5,954 bases of DNA from an uncultured Hymenobacter sp. (GCA_937871705.1 CALMOO010000330.1:22043-27996), one strand, 5' to 3'; shown: positions 1 to 5,954, counted from the first letter of the stretch. Made by a program: numbers and translations. Notes: generated from the sequence alone by a model not told the origin.

Positions 1-1
1 G

Positions 2-3000
2 GGTCGCGACCTGGTGCAGCCTATGGCCTACGACGCGCTGGGCCGCCAAGCCCGCGAGTACCTACCCTACGTGAGTGGGGGCACTAGCAGCGGTAGCTAC
101 CACCCCGATGCGCTCAAGGAACAGGACGACTTCTACCGCACCACCAACGTGGCTGGCCCAGGCTTAACCTTTGACAACGTAAGTCGCACGGGCTTTGCCT
201 ACGGTGAGAAGCAGTTCGAGGCCTCGCCCCTGGACCGGGTGACGGCGCAGACGTCCCCCGGCGAGAATTGGGTCAGCCACCCCGTGAACTGGCTAGAGCG
301 CCCCAATACGGCCGCTGACGCCGTGGCCCGTTTCACGGCCGCCTATGATGCGGCCACCACGCTCACCTACCAGAACAGCTACGCCGCCGGCGAACTCTGG
401 CTAAGCGAAACCACGGACGAGGACCAGCGCCATGTACGCACCTTCAAGGACAAGCAGGGGCAAGTTGTGGCCAAGCTGGTGGAGGCTTCCGTGCCCGTCG
501 GGACGTGGCTGACAACCTACTATGTCTACGATGACTTTGCCCGCCTGCGGGCCGTGCTACCACCCAAGGCCACGGCCCTGCTGACTGCCAACAGCTGGAA
601 CCTGACGGCGCCGGAGGTCACCCGCCTGCTGTTTCGCTACCGTTACGATGCGCGGGGCCGGCAGCTTGCCAAGCAACTGCCCGACCAGGACGGCGAGCAA
701 CAGGTCGTCTACGACCAACTCGACCGGCCTATCCTCACGCAGGACGCGCAGCAGCGCACGCGCCAGGAGTGGAGCTGGATCAAGTACGATGCGTTGGGTC
801 GGGCCATTCTGGCGGGCCTGACCACGCGCGCGGCCACGGCTGATCAGTTGCAGCAGCAAGCCGACCAGCTCAGTGCCGCGGCTACGGTGCAGCAGGCTGA
901 ACAGCGCACCACCACGGCACCTCACTACTACTCCACCACTCAGTCCTGCCCCAGGCTGGATCAGGATGGCTTTTCAGCCAGCCAGGTACTCACCGTTAAC
1001 TACTACGATGACTATAACTTTGACAACGCAGGGGCGCAAGTCGATGTGCCCTACTACAGCGGCGGCAACTCCTATCTTACCAGCCCGCCCCAGCCTGACT
1101 ACCGAGTTATAGGTCTGGTAACTAGTACCAAAACGCGGGTACTGGGGGTCGCTGCGGGAACGATCGGGGAGTGGCTCACGAGTACGACTTTCTACGATGA
1201 TCGGGGCCGGGCCGTGCAGGTACAAAATACCAACGCCCGTGGCGGCAACGATATACGTACCAGCCAGCTCGACTTTACGGGCAAAGTCGAAAAATTGCAT
1301 GCTATCCACACAGCGCCCAATACCAACATTAGCAGTATAGGAGTAGGCGAAACCTACAGCTATGATGCGGTCGGACGGCTGCTGGAGGTGCGCCAGCAGA
1401 TCCTACAAGAGGAGGCGGCTCCCACACTCGTGGCAAGGCATACCTACAACGAATTGGGGCAGCTTGTGCGCAAGACGCTGAGCCCGAATACAGCCCTGCA
1501 GCAGCAGGTAGACTACACCTACAACCCCCGGGGCTGGCTCACGGGCCTCAACGAGGATCTGGTCACGGGCATGACGCCGGCCAGCACCAGTACTGACTTA
1601 TGGGGCCTGCGTCTGAGCTACGACTGCGGCTTTCAGGTGCCACAGTACAACGGCAACATCAGCGGCCAGCAGTGGCGCAGCAAGGCTGACGGCGTGGCCC
1701 GGGCCTATGGGTATGGCTACGATAAAACCAACCGGCTGACCCGCGGCGACTACGTAGCTCAGACAGCCGCGGGCACATGGAGCAACGAGCGGCAGAACTA
1801 CGGGATGGGCATGAACTACGATGCCAACGGCAACATTCAGCGCCTAGTGCGCAACGGCCTCGTCGCCTCAGCCACTCACACGCTGCCCAATCAGTTCGGG
1901 CGAGTCGACCAGCTGGCCTATACCTACCAGGGCAATCGCCTGCTGGCTGTGGACGATACGATAACGGGCAACGCCCTGGCCCACACCACGGCTTATAACG
2001 GAGCGCAGACGTCGCTGGCCGGAGACTTTCTGGAGAAAACCAGTTACCGACAAACCGGGCAGGTGGAGTACGGCTACGATGCCAACGGAAGTATGATCCG
2101 GGATAGCAATAAGGGCCTTACCCAAGTGCACTACAATCACCTGAACCTGCCAGATCTGGTCAAGTTCACGGACCAGGACTATATCGAATTTCGCTACTCG
2201 GCCACGGGCCAAAAGGTGGCCAAGCGTGTGTTTCAGACGGGCAAACCCGTGGTGCAAACGGACTACCTCAATGGCTACCAGTACGAGAGTGACACGCTGC
2301 GCTTCTTCCCCCATGCCGAGGGACGAGTGCTTCGCTTCGTCTCGCCCACCTCAGGCCAGCGCAGTTATCAGCGCGAGTACACCCTCAAGGACCACCTGGG
2401 TAACCTACGCCTAGCCTATCGGCTCGGTACGAAGGCGCAGTACACGGCTACTTTGGAGACCACGCCCGCTAGTCGCGCTACGCTCGAAGAGCAGCAGTGG
2501 GACCAGCAGAGTCTCGTCTCGACCCGTACGCAGGTGAACGCCTTGGTGGCCCGTACAGGCAGCTTTGTGGCCCGGCTCAACTCGGCCAGTGGCAAGCCGA
2601 TTGGGCCCTTGAAATTGTTGCCGGTGCAGAAAGGCGACACGGTGACGGTGACGGCACCGGGCTACTACCCGCAAGCGGTAGCAGGAAATAGCAGCTATGC
2701 CTTCTCGCTGCTGAGCTTTGTGGCCCAGCAACTGCGGCTGAGCCCCCCACCCCCCGTCCCGGCGGGCGAGGCCAGTAAGCCGCTACGCCCCCTGCCATTC
2801 TTGAGCGTCGGCTTAGCCGTCGTGCCAACTCTGCCTCCAGTGAGCGGGGGGGTACCCAAAGGTTATGTGCGCCTGCTGACCTTCAATCAGGACTCGGTTC
2901 TGCTCTCTAGCCAGACACGGCAACTATCTTCCCTAGCCGGCACGGGCTACGAAGAGCTTAAGCTCAGCGTAGTCGCCCCTTCTTGTGGCTACATCGAAGC

Positions 3001-3952
3001 GTACGTGGGCAATGAGAGCGAGGTGGACGTCTACTTTGATGACGTAACCCTCGACTATCATCCCGGGCTACAAGTTCAAGAGATACAGTATGATCCTTTC
3101 GGACTAAGTCTTGCGGGATTGAACTTCGCTGCTGCAGGTATTAAGAGTTTAAATCAGTATCAGCTTAACAGCAAAGAGAAACAAGAGGAACTGGGGGTAA
3201 ATTGGACGGATTATGGCGCGCGCATGTATGACGCGCAGTTAGGGCGTTGGTATGCAGTCGATCCGTTAGCAGATTTCTCTCGACGCTGGTCGCCATATGC
3301 TTATGCCTACAATAATCCTATCAGATTCATAGATCCTGATGGTATGCAAGCTTTTGAAGCCAACGCACACTTTAACATTCATGACGATGACCATGAATTA
3401 GGTGGGAATAGGTTTTTCGGCATGGATAGCTTCGATAAAAGCGGTGTTAAACTCAAAGATATTAAGACTTACTACTATGCAGATGGACCAGGCAAAGGGG
3501 GTAAAGGAGGTAAAGACTCTAAGCATAAAAGGGACTATGAGAATGACGATCATGATGAAGAATATAATAGGAAGCCTAAGAAGCAGGACCCTAATCGAGA
3601 AAGATATACAAGGCACCCATTAGATGATAAGCAAATTAGGCAGCTTGAGGATGAGTTTGATTGGGATCACTCTCAAAAGGATGGAGGTTCGCGAAAAGAC
3701 ATGTTTCAAGATGAGCACGGTAATGTTTGGGAAAGGCGTAAAGAGGGGCAGCCGGGCTCTGATGGACCGGGTGAAGAAATTGGCTATAACATAAGAACTG
3801 GTAAGCGGTACATGCCTGACTACAAATCAGTAGTCATTCCTAGTGCTGCTAATACTGTAGGTACACTCACCGCTGCTTATCTTTTGTATAAGATCTTAGT
3901 AGCAGCTGCTACTTGGGAATGCCTAGGCTGTGGAGTACTAGTAACTCCCTAG
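2..3952 (+). CDS. RHS/YD-repeat polymorphic toxin (DUF6443-type), 5'-partial
   Basis: The reading frame is open from the window edge, so the true start and any signal peptide lie upstream. Residues below count from the Met codon at 14, which is internal and not the start. The opening residues resemble DUF6443 of Bacteroidota RHS proteins. YD-repeat motifs of the form YDxxGR/YDANG occur at about residues 6, 172, 211, 258, 394, 450, 602 and 688. A Pro-rich linker (about 910-945) precedes a beta-sandwich-like stretch (about 950-1015) with 'VDVYFDDVTLDY'. The RHS core runs from YDPFG (1026) to DPDGM (1107-1111). A variable tail of 201 residues follows. In this family the YD repeats form a shell enclosing a C-terminal toxin used in contact-dependent or secreted competition; that role is inferred here. 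Base composition changes sharply near 3070, inside the gene, suggesting an exchanged 3' end. A non-toxic surface RHS protein remains possible, but the variable tail plus an adjacent small gene favours a toxin. Confidence 0.93.
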   Translation, partial: GRDLVQPMAYDALGRQAREYLPYVSGGTSSGSYHPDALKEQDDFYRTTNVAGPGLTFDNVSRTGFAYGEKQFEASPLDRVTAQTSPGENWVSHPVNWLERPNTAADAVARFTAAYDAATTLTYQNSYAAGELWLSETTDEDQRHVRTFKDKQGQVVAKLVEASVPVGTWLTTYYVYDDFARLRAVLPPKATALLTANSWNLTAPEVTRLLFRYRYDARGRQLAKQLPDQDGEQQVVYDQLDRPILTQDAQQRTRQEWSWIKYDALGRAILAGLTTRAATADQLQQQADQLSAAATVQQAEQRTTTAPHYYSTTQSCPRLDQDGFSASQVLTVNYYDDYNFDNAGAQVDVPYYSGGNSYLTSPPQPDYRVIGLVTSTKTRVLGVAAGTIGEWLTSTTFYDDRGRAVQVQNTNARGGNDIRTSQLDFTGKVEKLHAIHTAPNTNISSIGVGETYSYDAVGRLLEVRQQILQEEAAPTLVARHTYNELGQLVRKTLSPNTALQQQVDYTYNPRGWLTGLNEDLVTGMTPASTSTDLWGLRLSYDCGFQVPQYNGNISGQQWRSKADGVARAYGYGYDKTNRLTRGDYVAQTAAGTWSNERQNYGMGMNYDANGNIQRLVRNGLVASATHTLPNQFGRVDQLAYTYQGNRLLAVDDTITGNALAHTTAYNGAQTSLAGDFLEKTSYRQTGQVEYGYDANGSMIRDSNKGLTQVHYNHLNLPDLVKFTDQDYIEFRYSATGQKVAKRVFQTGKPVVQTDYLNGYQYESDTLRFFPHAEGRVLRFVSPTSGQRSYQREYTLKDHLGNLRLAYRLGTKAQYTATLETTPASRATLEEQQWDQQSLVSTRTQVNALVARTGSFVARLNSASGKPIGPLKLLPVQKGDTVTVTAPGYYPQAVAGNSSYAFSLLSFVAQQLRLSPPPPVPAGEASKPLRPLPFLSVGLAVVPTLPPVSGGVPKGYVRLLTFNQDSVLLSSQTRQLSSLAGTGYEELKLSVVAPSCGYIEAYVGNESEVDVYFDDVTLDYHPGLQVQEIQYDPFGLSLAGLNFAAAGIKSLNQYQLNSKEKQEELGVNWTDYGARMYDAQLGRWYAVDPLADFSRRWSPYAYAYNNPIRFIDPDGMQAFEANAHFNIHDDDHELGGNRFFGMDSFDKSGVKLKDIKTYYYADGPGKGGKGGKDSKHKRDYENDDHDEEYNRKPKKQDPNRERYTRHPLDDKQIRQLEDEFDWDHSQKDGGSRKDMFQDEHGNVWERRKEGQPGSDGPGEEIGYNIRTGKRYMPDYKSVVIPSAANTVGTLTAAYLLYKILVAAATWECLGCGVLVTP
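3089..3346 (+). other. RHS repeat-associated core segment
   Basis: The encoded segment runs YDPFGLSL, then 'YQLNSKEKQEELGVNWTDYG' and 'ARMYDAQLGRWYAVDPLAD', then 'WSPYAYAYNNPIRFIDPDGM'. This is the highly conserved closing module of RHS proteins (RHS repeat-associated core), which plugs the shell and marks the junction with the variable toxin tip. The wording is canonical for Bacteroidota. The DNA encoding it is already AT-rich and uses codons unlike the GC-rich upstream repeats, so the foreign segment starts before or at this conserved block and not at the DPDGM junction. Confidence 0.9.
3347..3949 (+). other. Variable C-terminal candidate toxin domain of the RHS protein
   Basis: This is the 201-residue tail after the conserved DPDGM that closes the RHS core (residues 1112-1312). 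It begins with an acidic/His stretch, then a Gly/Lys-rich linker ('GKGGKGGK') and a highly charged segment. A compact central block follows at about 1210-1262: an 'EFDWDHSQ' segment, then 'SRKDMFQDEHGNVWERR', then 'GPGEEIGYNI'. The last 46 residues are mostly hydrophobic (about 1279-1300 could form one helix) and end in 'CGVLVTP'. The block recalls, from memory, the 'polymorphic toxin type 33' style, with a phosphorylated-looking lysine/aspartate strand, 'GN(V/I)', then GPGE/D and GYN. This match is tentative. H1219, D1218, D1229 and H1235 are conspicuous polar residues but no established catalytic set was recognised. The DNA is AT-rich compared with the repeat region, as expected for an exchanged toxin tip. 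Confidence 0.65.
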
Positions 3953-4100
3953 CCCAGATAGTTCTTTCTTTTAATCTACGCAGCATTTTTGTTGTAAAAT
4001 AATGCTGTGTACTAAGGCAAATGGTAATGATTCCATAATTAATTGGCCCTGTTGTGTGCCAGTTCTTGTACTCTTCTTTCGAGCATCTTAACACAGAACC
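3953..4100 (+). other. AT-rich spacer between toxin and immunity genes
   Basis: This 148-bp gap separates the RHS stop codon from the DUF4279 start. It contains the stem-loop at 3978-4010 and no open frame of note. I found no clear Bacteroidota-type promoter (TTTG with a spaced TAnnTTTG) and no purine-rich ribosome binding site directly before 4101. Weak Shine-Dalgarno signals are normal in this phylum. The gap is longer than the few bases typical of tightly coupled toxin/immunity pairs, so the immunity gene could be separately transcribed. Confidence 0.6.
3978..4010 (+). repeat. Stem-loop (inverted repeat) after the RHS gene
   Basis: The arms ACGCAGCATT (3978-3987) and AATGCTGTGT (4001-4010) pair over 10 positions, with one G-T wobble. 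TTT at 3988-3990 can extend the stem against AAA around 3996-3999, with a bulged T at 4000, leaving a short GTTGT loop. It starts 25 bases after the RHS stop. It lacks a downstream T-run on the + strand, so it is not a textbook intrinsic terminator. It could be a weak terminator, an attenuator protecting the messenger 3' end, or a recombination relic. Confidence 0.5.
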
Positions 4101-4538
4101 ATGGATAATCTCACTGTTACAAAATCTAATAGAGTAGATATATATCTTGAAATTAATGAATTTGATGATATATCTCATGAGGAAATTTCTAACTTATTAG
4201 AGTTGCAGCCGAGCAAAATTTTTGTAAAAGGCAAACCCTATAATCTAAAAATGAATCGTGTTGCTCAGCGCAATCGTTGGCTATTAAATGCATATAAGGA
4301 TGGTGATCCTCGACCAATTTTCGAAGCCCAGATAGATAGTCTGATTGAATTAATCCGTCCTCGGCAGAATGCATTTCAACTTATCGGTAGTAAATACAAA
4401 TGTGAAATTAAGTGTGCAGTTTTAGTATATCTCGGTAATGGACAGAGTATACCCTCTGTTCACTTAAATAGTGATCAAATAAAATTCCTCTCTTCTATAC
4501 ATGCCGATTTTGATGTTGACATCTATGTATATTCTTAA
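4101..4538 (+). CDS. DUF4279-like protein, candidate immunity protein
   Basis: The gene encodes a 145-residue cytosol-type protein with no signal peptide or membrane segment. The start ATG at 4101 is the first in the frame and gives a normal-length product. The pattern resembles DUF4279: an N-terminal strand ('RVDIYLEINEFDDIS'), then a helix and 'LLELQPSKIFVKGKPY' (the 'LG-x-P-x-x-x-x-x-KG' style motif), a conserved Trp in 'RNRWLLNA', a mid-length helix 'QIDSLIELIRPRQNAF', and a closing 'LSSIHADFDVDIYVYS', which fits the family's terminal 'DIY' strand. DUF4279 genes often sit beside polymorphic toxins. By position, directly after the RHS tip, and by sharing its AT-rich composition, it probably neutralises that toxin by binding it; this is inferred. 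The 4539-4559 gap separates it from the insertion sequence. Family assignment is from memory of the motif pattern. Confidence 0.78.
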   Translation: MDNLTVTKSNRVDIYLEINEFDDISHEEISNLLELQPSKIFVKGKPYNLKMNRVAQRNRWLLNAYKDGDPRPIFEAQIDSLIELIRPRQNAFQLIGSKYKCEIKCAVLVYLGNGQSIPSVHLNSDQIKFLSSIHADFDVDIYVYS

Positions 4539-4556
4539 ACTTTCATATTGAATTTG

Positions 4557-4559
4557 GTG
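4557..4559. repeat. Left copy of 3-bp target site duplication (GTG)
   Basis: GTG sits directly outside the left inverted repeat and is matched by GTG at 5750-5752 directly outside the right one. IS3-family elements commonly duplicate 3 to 5 bp. A 3-bp match can arise by chance (1 in 64), so it is supporting evidence only. Confidence 0.7.
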
Positions 4560-4587
4560 TGAGGTGGTCGAGTAAAAACAGATAGTG
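4560..4587 (+). repeat. IS left terminal inverted repeat (IRL)
   Basis: The 28 bases starting TGAGGTGGT pair with the reverse complement of 5722-5749 at 23 of 28 positions. Mismatches are at positions 3, 10, 11, 21 and 24 from the outer end. The central block AGTAAAAAC is identical in both ends and is the likely transposase binding core. Confidence 0.88.
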
Positions 4588-4610
4588 ACAGGTCTTACCT
4601 TCCACTGCCC

Positions 4611-4892
4611 ATACCCGACAAAACACTTCCGAGCGGCCCGCCGCTGACCCGTAAGAAATATACGCCCGCTTTCAAAGCCGAGTGTGTGCGCCAAGTAGCC
4701 GCTGGTGCTCGACAAACGGATGTGGCCCGTGCCCAGGACCTATCACCCGCCTTACTCGGCCGCTAGCAGCGTCAGACGTTGGCTGAGGCCGTACCTAGTA
4801 GCGCGGAGCGCGACGAGCTCAAGCGCGTAGAGCAAGAGCGCGACATTTTAAGAAAAGTCGTGACTATCTTCTCCCAACCGCATCAGTCATGA
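4611..4892 (+). pseudogene. IS3 transposase orfA, broken by an internal amber stop
   Basis: The frame reads 'RKKYTPAFKAECVRQVAAGA', then 'RQTDVARAQDLSPALLGR', a TAG at 4764-4766, then 'QRQTLAEAVPSSAERDELK' and 'RVEQERDILRKVVTIFSQPH', ending at TGA 4890-4892. This is a standard orfA: an N-terminal helix-turn-helix of the transposase_8/HTH_21 type that binds the inverted repeats, and a C-terminal coiled coil for dimerisation. The stop falls where relatives have the conserved Trp of 'RWQ', so TGG to TAG is the likely change. No ATG, GTG or TTG start is present in frame upstream of the conserved part; ATA at 4611-4613 ('IPDKTLPSG') is a plausible decayed ATG, chosen here as the left limit. The end overlaps orfB by 4 bp (ATGA), and AAAAG at 4853-4857 could have been the -1 slippery site that makes the orfAB fusion. 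Confidence 0.82.
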
Positions 4893-5719
4893 GCCGTTAC
4901 CAGTTTATCAAACAGGTAGCCGCCACAGAGCCCGTGCAGGTGCTCTGCCGCGTGCTACAAGTCAGTGCAGCAGGCTATTATCAGTGGCTGGGCCGGGCTG
5001 ATCGACGCCCAGTTGGGAGCACGCGGCCACCGCCTTTTTGCACCATGCTCAGCGCTTGGGACCCGGCGCTTACGGGTGGAAATGCGCGCTGAAAGTCACG
5101 CAGTCGGGCGCTATGCTCTGCGCACTTGGCTGCGTCGCTGCAGCTTACGTGCGCTAAGCACCCGGCCGCAACGCCCGCGCACCACGGTGGCTGACCCGGC
5201 AGCTATAGTGGCCGAAAACCTGCTGCTTGGCCAGCCTGCACCTACCGCACCCAATCAGGTGTGGGTCGGTGACATTACGTACTTACCGCTTAACAGCGGG
5301 CGCTGGTGCTACCTGGCCACGTGGCGGGATACCTGCTCGCGACGCGTGGTCGGCTGGCACCTGGACGCACACATGCCTTGGAGCAAGCGCTCACCCTGCG
5401 CCAACCCGCACCCGGCTTGATTATCCATGCTGACCGCGGCAGTCAGTACATTAGCTTAGCGTGTCGTACCCGCATTGCCCAGGCGCTGGCCAGCTTTAGC
5501 CGGCCAGGCAACCCCCTTAACGCCCAGGCCGAGGCCGGCTGGAGCACGCTCAAAACCGAATTACTGCCGCACGGCGGCGCGTTTGCCAGCCTCGAAGAGG
5601 CCCGTGTGGAGGTCGCCTACTACCTCGACCCCTACTTCAACCTTGACCGCCGCCACGCTGCGCTTGGCTACCGCTCGTCGCACCAATTTGAACGCGACTG
5701 CCTAACCAGTATATCTTAG
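4889..5719 (+). pseudogene. IS3 transposase orfB (DDE integrase), multiply frameshifted
   Basis: The ATG at 4889 opens 'MSRYQFIKQVAATEPVQVLC' and continues to 'AGYYQWLGRAD' before the frame is lost. Homology then moves to the frame of codon 5011 ('SWEHAATAFLHHAQRLG', about 5011-5060), then to the frame of 5049 ('TRRLRVEMRAESHAVGRYAL' through 'VWVGDITYLPL', to about 5375). It resumes from about 5377 ('ALEQALTLRQPAPGLIIHAD' to 'QFERDCLTSIS', stop 5717-5719). All three changes fit losses of 1 nt, 1 nt and about 22 nt. Catalytic residues of the rve domain remain recognisable: the first Asp in 'VGDITY', the second in 'HADRGSQY', and Glu in 'NAQAEAGW'. The second Asp to Glu spacing is about 2-3 residues shorter than the usual D35E, with 'GNPLNAQ' where relatives show 'GNPYDNAQ', indicating an extra in-frame deletion. 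The gene cannot yield active transposase. Confidence 0.87.
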
Positions 5720-5721
5720 TG

Positions 5722-5749
5722 CACTGTCCGTTTTTACTGAACCACCCCA
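5722..5749 (-). repeat. IS right terminal inverted repeat (IRR)
   Basis: Read on the minus strand this starts TGGGGTGGT and shares the AGTAAAAAC core with the left end, matching 23 of 28 bases. It begins two bases after the orfB stop codon (TAG at 5717-5719). Compact spacing like this is normal for IS3 elements. Confidence 0.88.
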
Positions 5750-5752
5750 GTG
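5750..5752. repeat. Right copy of 3-bp target site duplication (GTG)
   Basis: This is the partner of 4557-4559. It also forms the first recognisable codon (Val) of the integrase fragment, so the element sits exactly at the left edge of that fragment. Confidence 0.7.
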
Positions 5753-5954
5753 GCCCGCTATGTGGCCGACCTAGCCGACATCCCGCGGAAGCTCTCGACC
5801 ATCCGGCGCCACTTGGCCGCCATTCATAAGCATCATCAGCTGCGCGGCTACCCGTCGCCGGTGCACGCCGACGAGTTGGCGCTGGTGCTCGACGGCATCA
5901 CCCGTGCACTGGGCAAGCGCCAGAAACAGGCACCTGCTTTTACAGTGGAGGAAC
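5750..5954 (+). pseudogene. Tyrosine recombinase/integrase fragment, N-terminus missing, 3' end off window
   Basis: The frame from 5750 reads 'VARYVADLADIPRKLSTIRR', then 'HLAAIHKHHQLRGYPSPVHA', 'DELALVLDGITRALGKRQKQ' and 'APAFTVEE', open to the window edge. This resembles the second half of the N-terminal SAM-like core-binding domain of phage-type integrases (helices that grip DNA), leading into the catalytic domain beyond the window. About 50 residues that normally precede 'VARY' are absent: upstream in frame is only 'TTP' from the insertion sequence and a stop at 5738-5740. GTG at 5750 could act as a start but would give a truncated, probably non-functional product. Catalytic Arg/His/Tyr residues lie outside the window and were not seen. 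Alternative: an intact gene whose 5' end was displaced elsewhere by rearrangement. Confidence 0.72.

Larger units (their letters stand above)
4560..5749 (+). mobile_element. IS3-family insertion sequence, full length but degenerate
   Basis: This 1190-bp element is bounded by imperfect inverted repeats and flanked by a 3-bp direct repeat (GTG at 4557-4559 and at 5750-5752). It begins with TG and ends with CA, as IS3-family elements do. It carries two overlapping transposase frames in the family's standard order: orfA (helix-turn-helix plus leucine-zipper-like end) and orfB (DDE integrase), with orfB in the -1 frame relative to orfA. Both genes are damaged, so the element should be immobile unless helped in trans. 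Its GC content is high, unlike the AT-rich cassette on its left. The exact IS name was not recognised. Confidence 0.88.

Noticed and set aside
557..925. Minus-strand open frame of 122 codons inside the RHS gene
   Set aside because: Low-complexity Arg/Leu-rich product, antisense to a strongly coding GC-rich gene; a frame shadow. The other minus-strand frames at 974-1309, 1868-2314, 2411-2731 and 2577-2828 are rejected for the same reason.
3402..3623. Alternative plus-strand frame of 73 codons within the toxin tip
   Set aside because: It lies wholly inside the RHS frame, whose product continues sensibly to the stop at 3952, and has no recognisable motif or start signal.
3978..4010. Rho-independent terminator call for the stem-loop
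   Set aside because: No T-run follows it on the plus strand (ACTAAGG) and the minus-strand flank is A/G-rich, so it is listed only as an inverted repeat.
3909..4178. Minus-strand frame across the toxin end, the spacer and the immunity start
   Set aside because: Its product has no family resemblance, and it overlaps both better-supported genes; AT-rich DNA gives such frames by chance.
4464..4715. Minus-strand frame spanning the immunity gene end and the IS left end
   Set aside because: It crosses the IS boundary and the left inverted repeat, so it could not predate the insertion, and it is antisense to orfA.
5306..5719. Independent small gene starting at the ATG at 5306
   Set aside because: Its first ~24 codons are out-of-frame orfB sequence; the recognisable part is only the C-terminal third of the DDE transposase after a frameshifting deletion.
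4889..5719. Explaining orfB frame changes by programmed frameshifting
   Set aside because: IS3 elements use one -1 shift near the orfA/orfB overlap, not three further shifts inside orfB, and the last one coincides with missing conserved residues.
1..5954. CRISPR arrays, tRNA or rRNA genes, riboswitches
   Set aside because: No regularly spaced direct repeats, cloverleaf or conserved rRNA blocks were seen; the repeated YD motifs are protein-level repeats only.

Overview
The window looks like accessory DNA from a GC-rich Bacteroidota chromosome or contig, probably a Hymenobacter-like genus. That assignment is inferred from the DUF6443-type RHS protein, whose opening 'YDALGRQAREYLPY' style is typical of Bacteroidota, from the style of the integrase fragment, and from the lack of strong Shine-Dalgarno sequences. 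It was not checked against any database.

Layout. (1) Positions 2-3952 hold the 3' part of a very large RHS/YD-repeat protein gene, whose N-terminus lies off the left edge. It runs through YD repeats, a proline-rich linker, a small beta-sandwich-like segment and the RHS core (ending at 'DPDGM'), and finishes in a ~200-residue variable tail that is the candidate toxin. (2) Positions 3953-4100 are an AT-rich spacer with a near-perfect stem-loop. (3) Positions 4101-4538 encode a 145-residue DUF4279-like protein, the candidate immunity protein. (4) Positions 4560-5749 are a complete but dead IS3-family insertion sequence. Its 28-bp terminal inverted repeats match at 23 of 28 positions and a 3-bp GTG duplication flanks it. 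Its orfA carries an amber stop and its orfB has three frame changes plus an in-frame loss near the third catalytic residue. (5) Positions 5750-5954 hold a fragment of a tyrosine recombinase/integrase, missing its N-terminal part and running off the right edge.

How it fits together. The RHS body is GC-rich. From about 3070 to 4559 the DNA becomes clearly AT-rich, covering the end of the RHS core, the variable tail, the spacer and the DUF4279 gene. This is the pattern expected when a toxin-tip plus immunity cassette has been exchanged onto a resident RHS scaffold by recombination inside the conserved core. The IS then landed immediately downstream of the cassette, at the edge of an integrase remnant. 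The most interesting candidate is the toxin tip and its DUF4279 partner: the pairing is supported by position and composition, while the toxin's biochemical activity cannot be read with confidence from the sequence.
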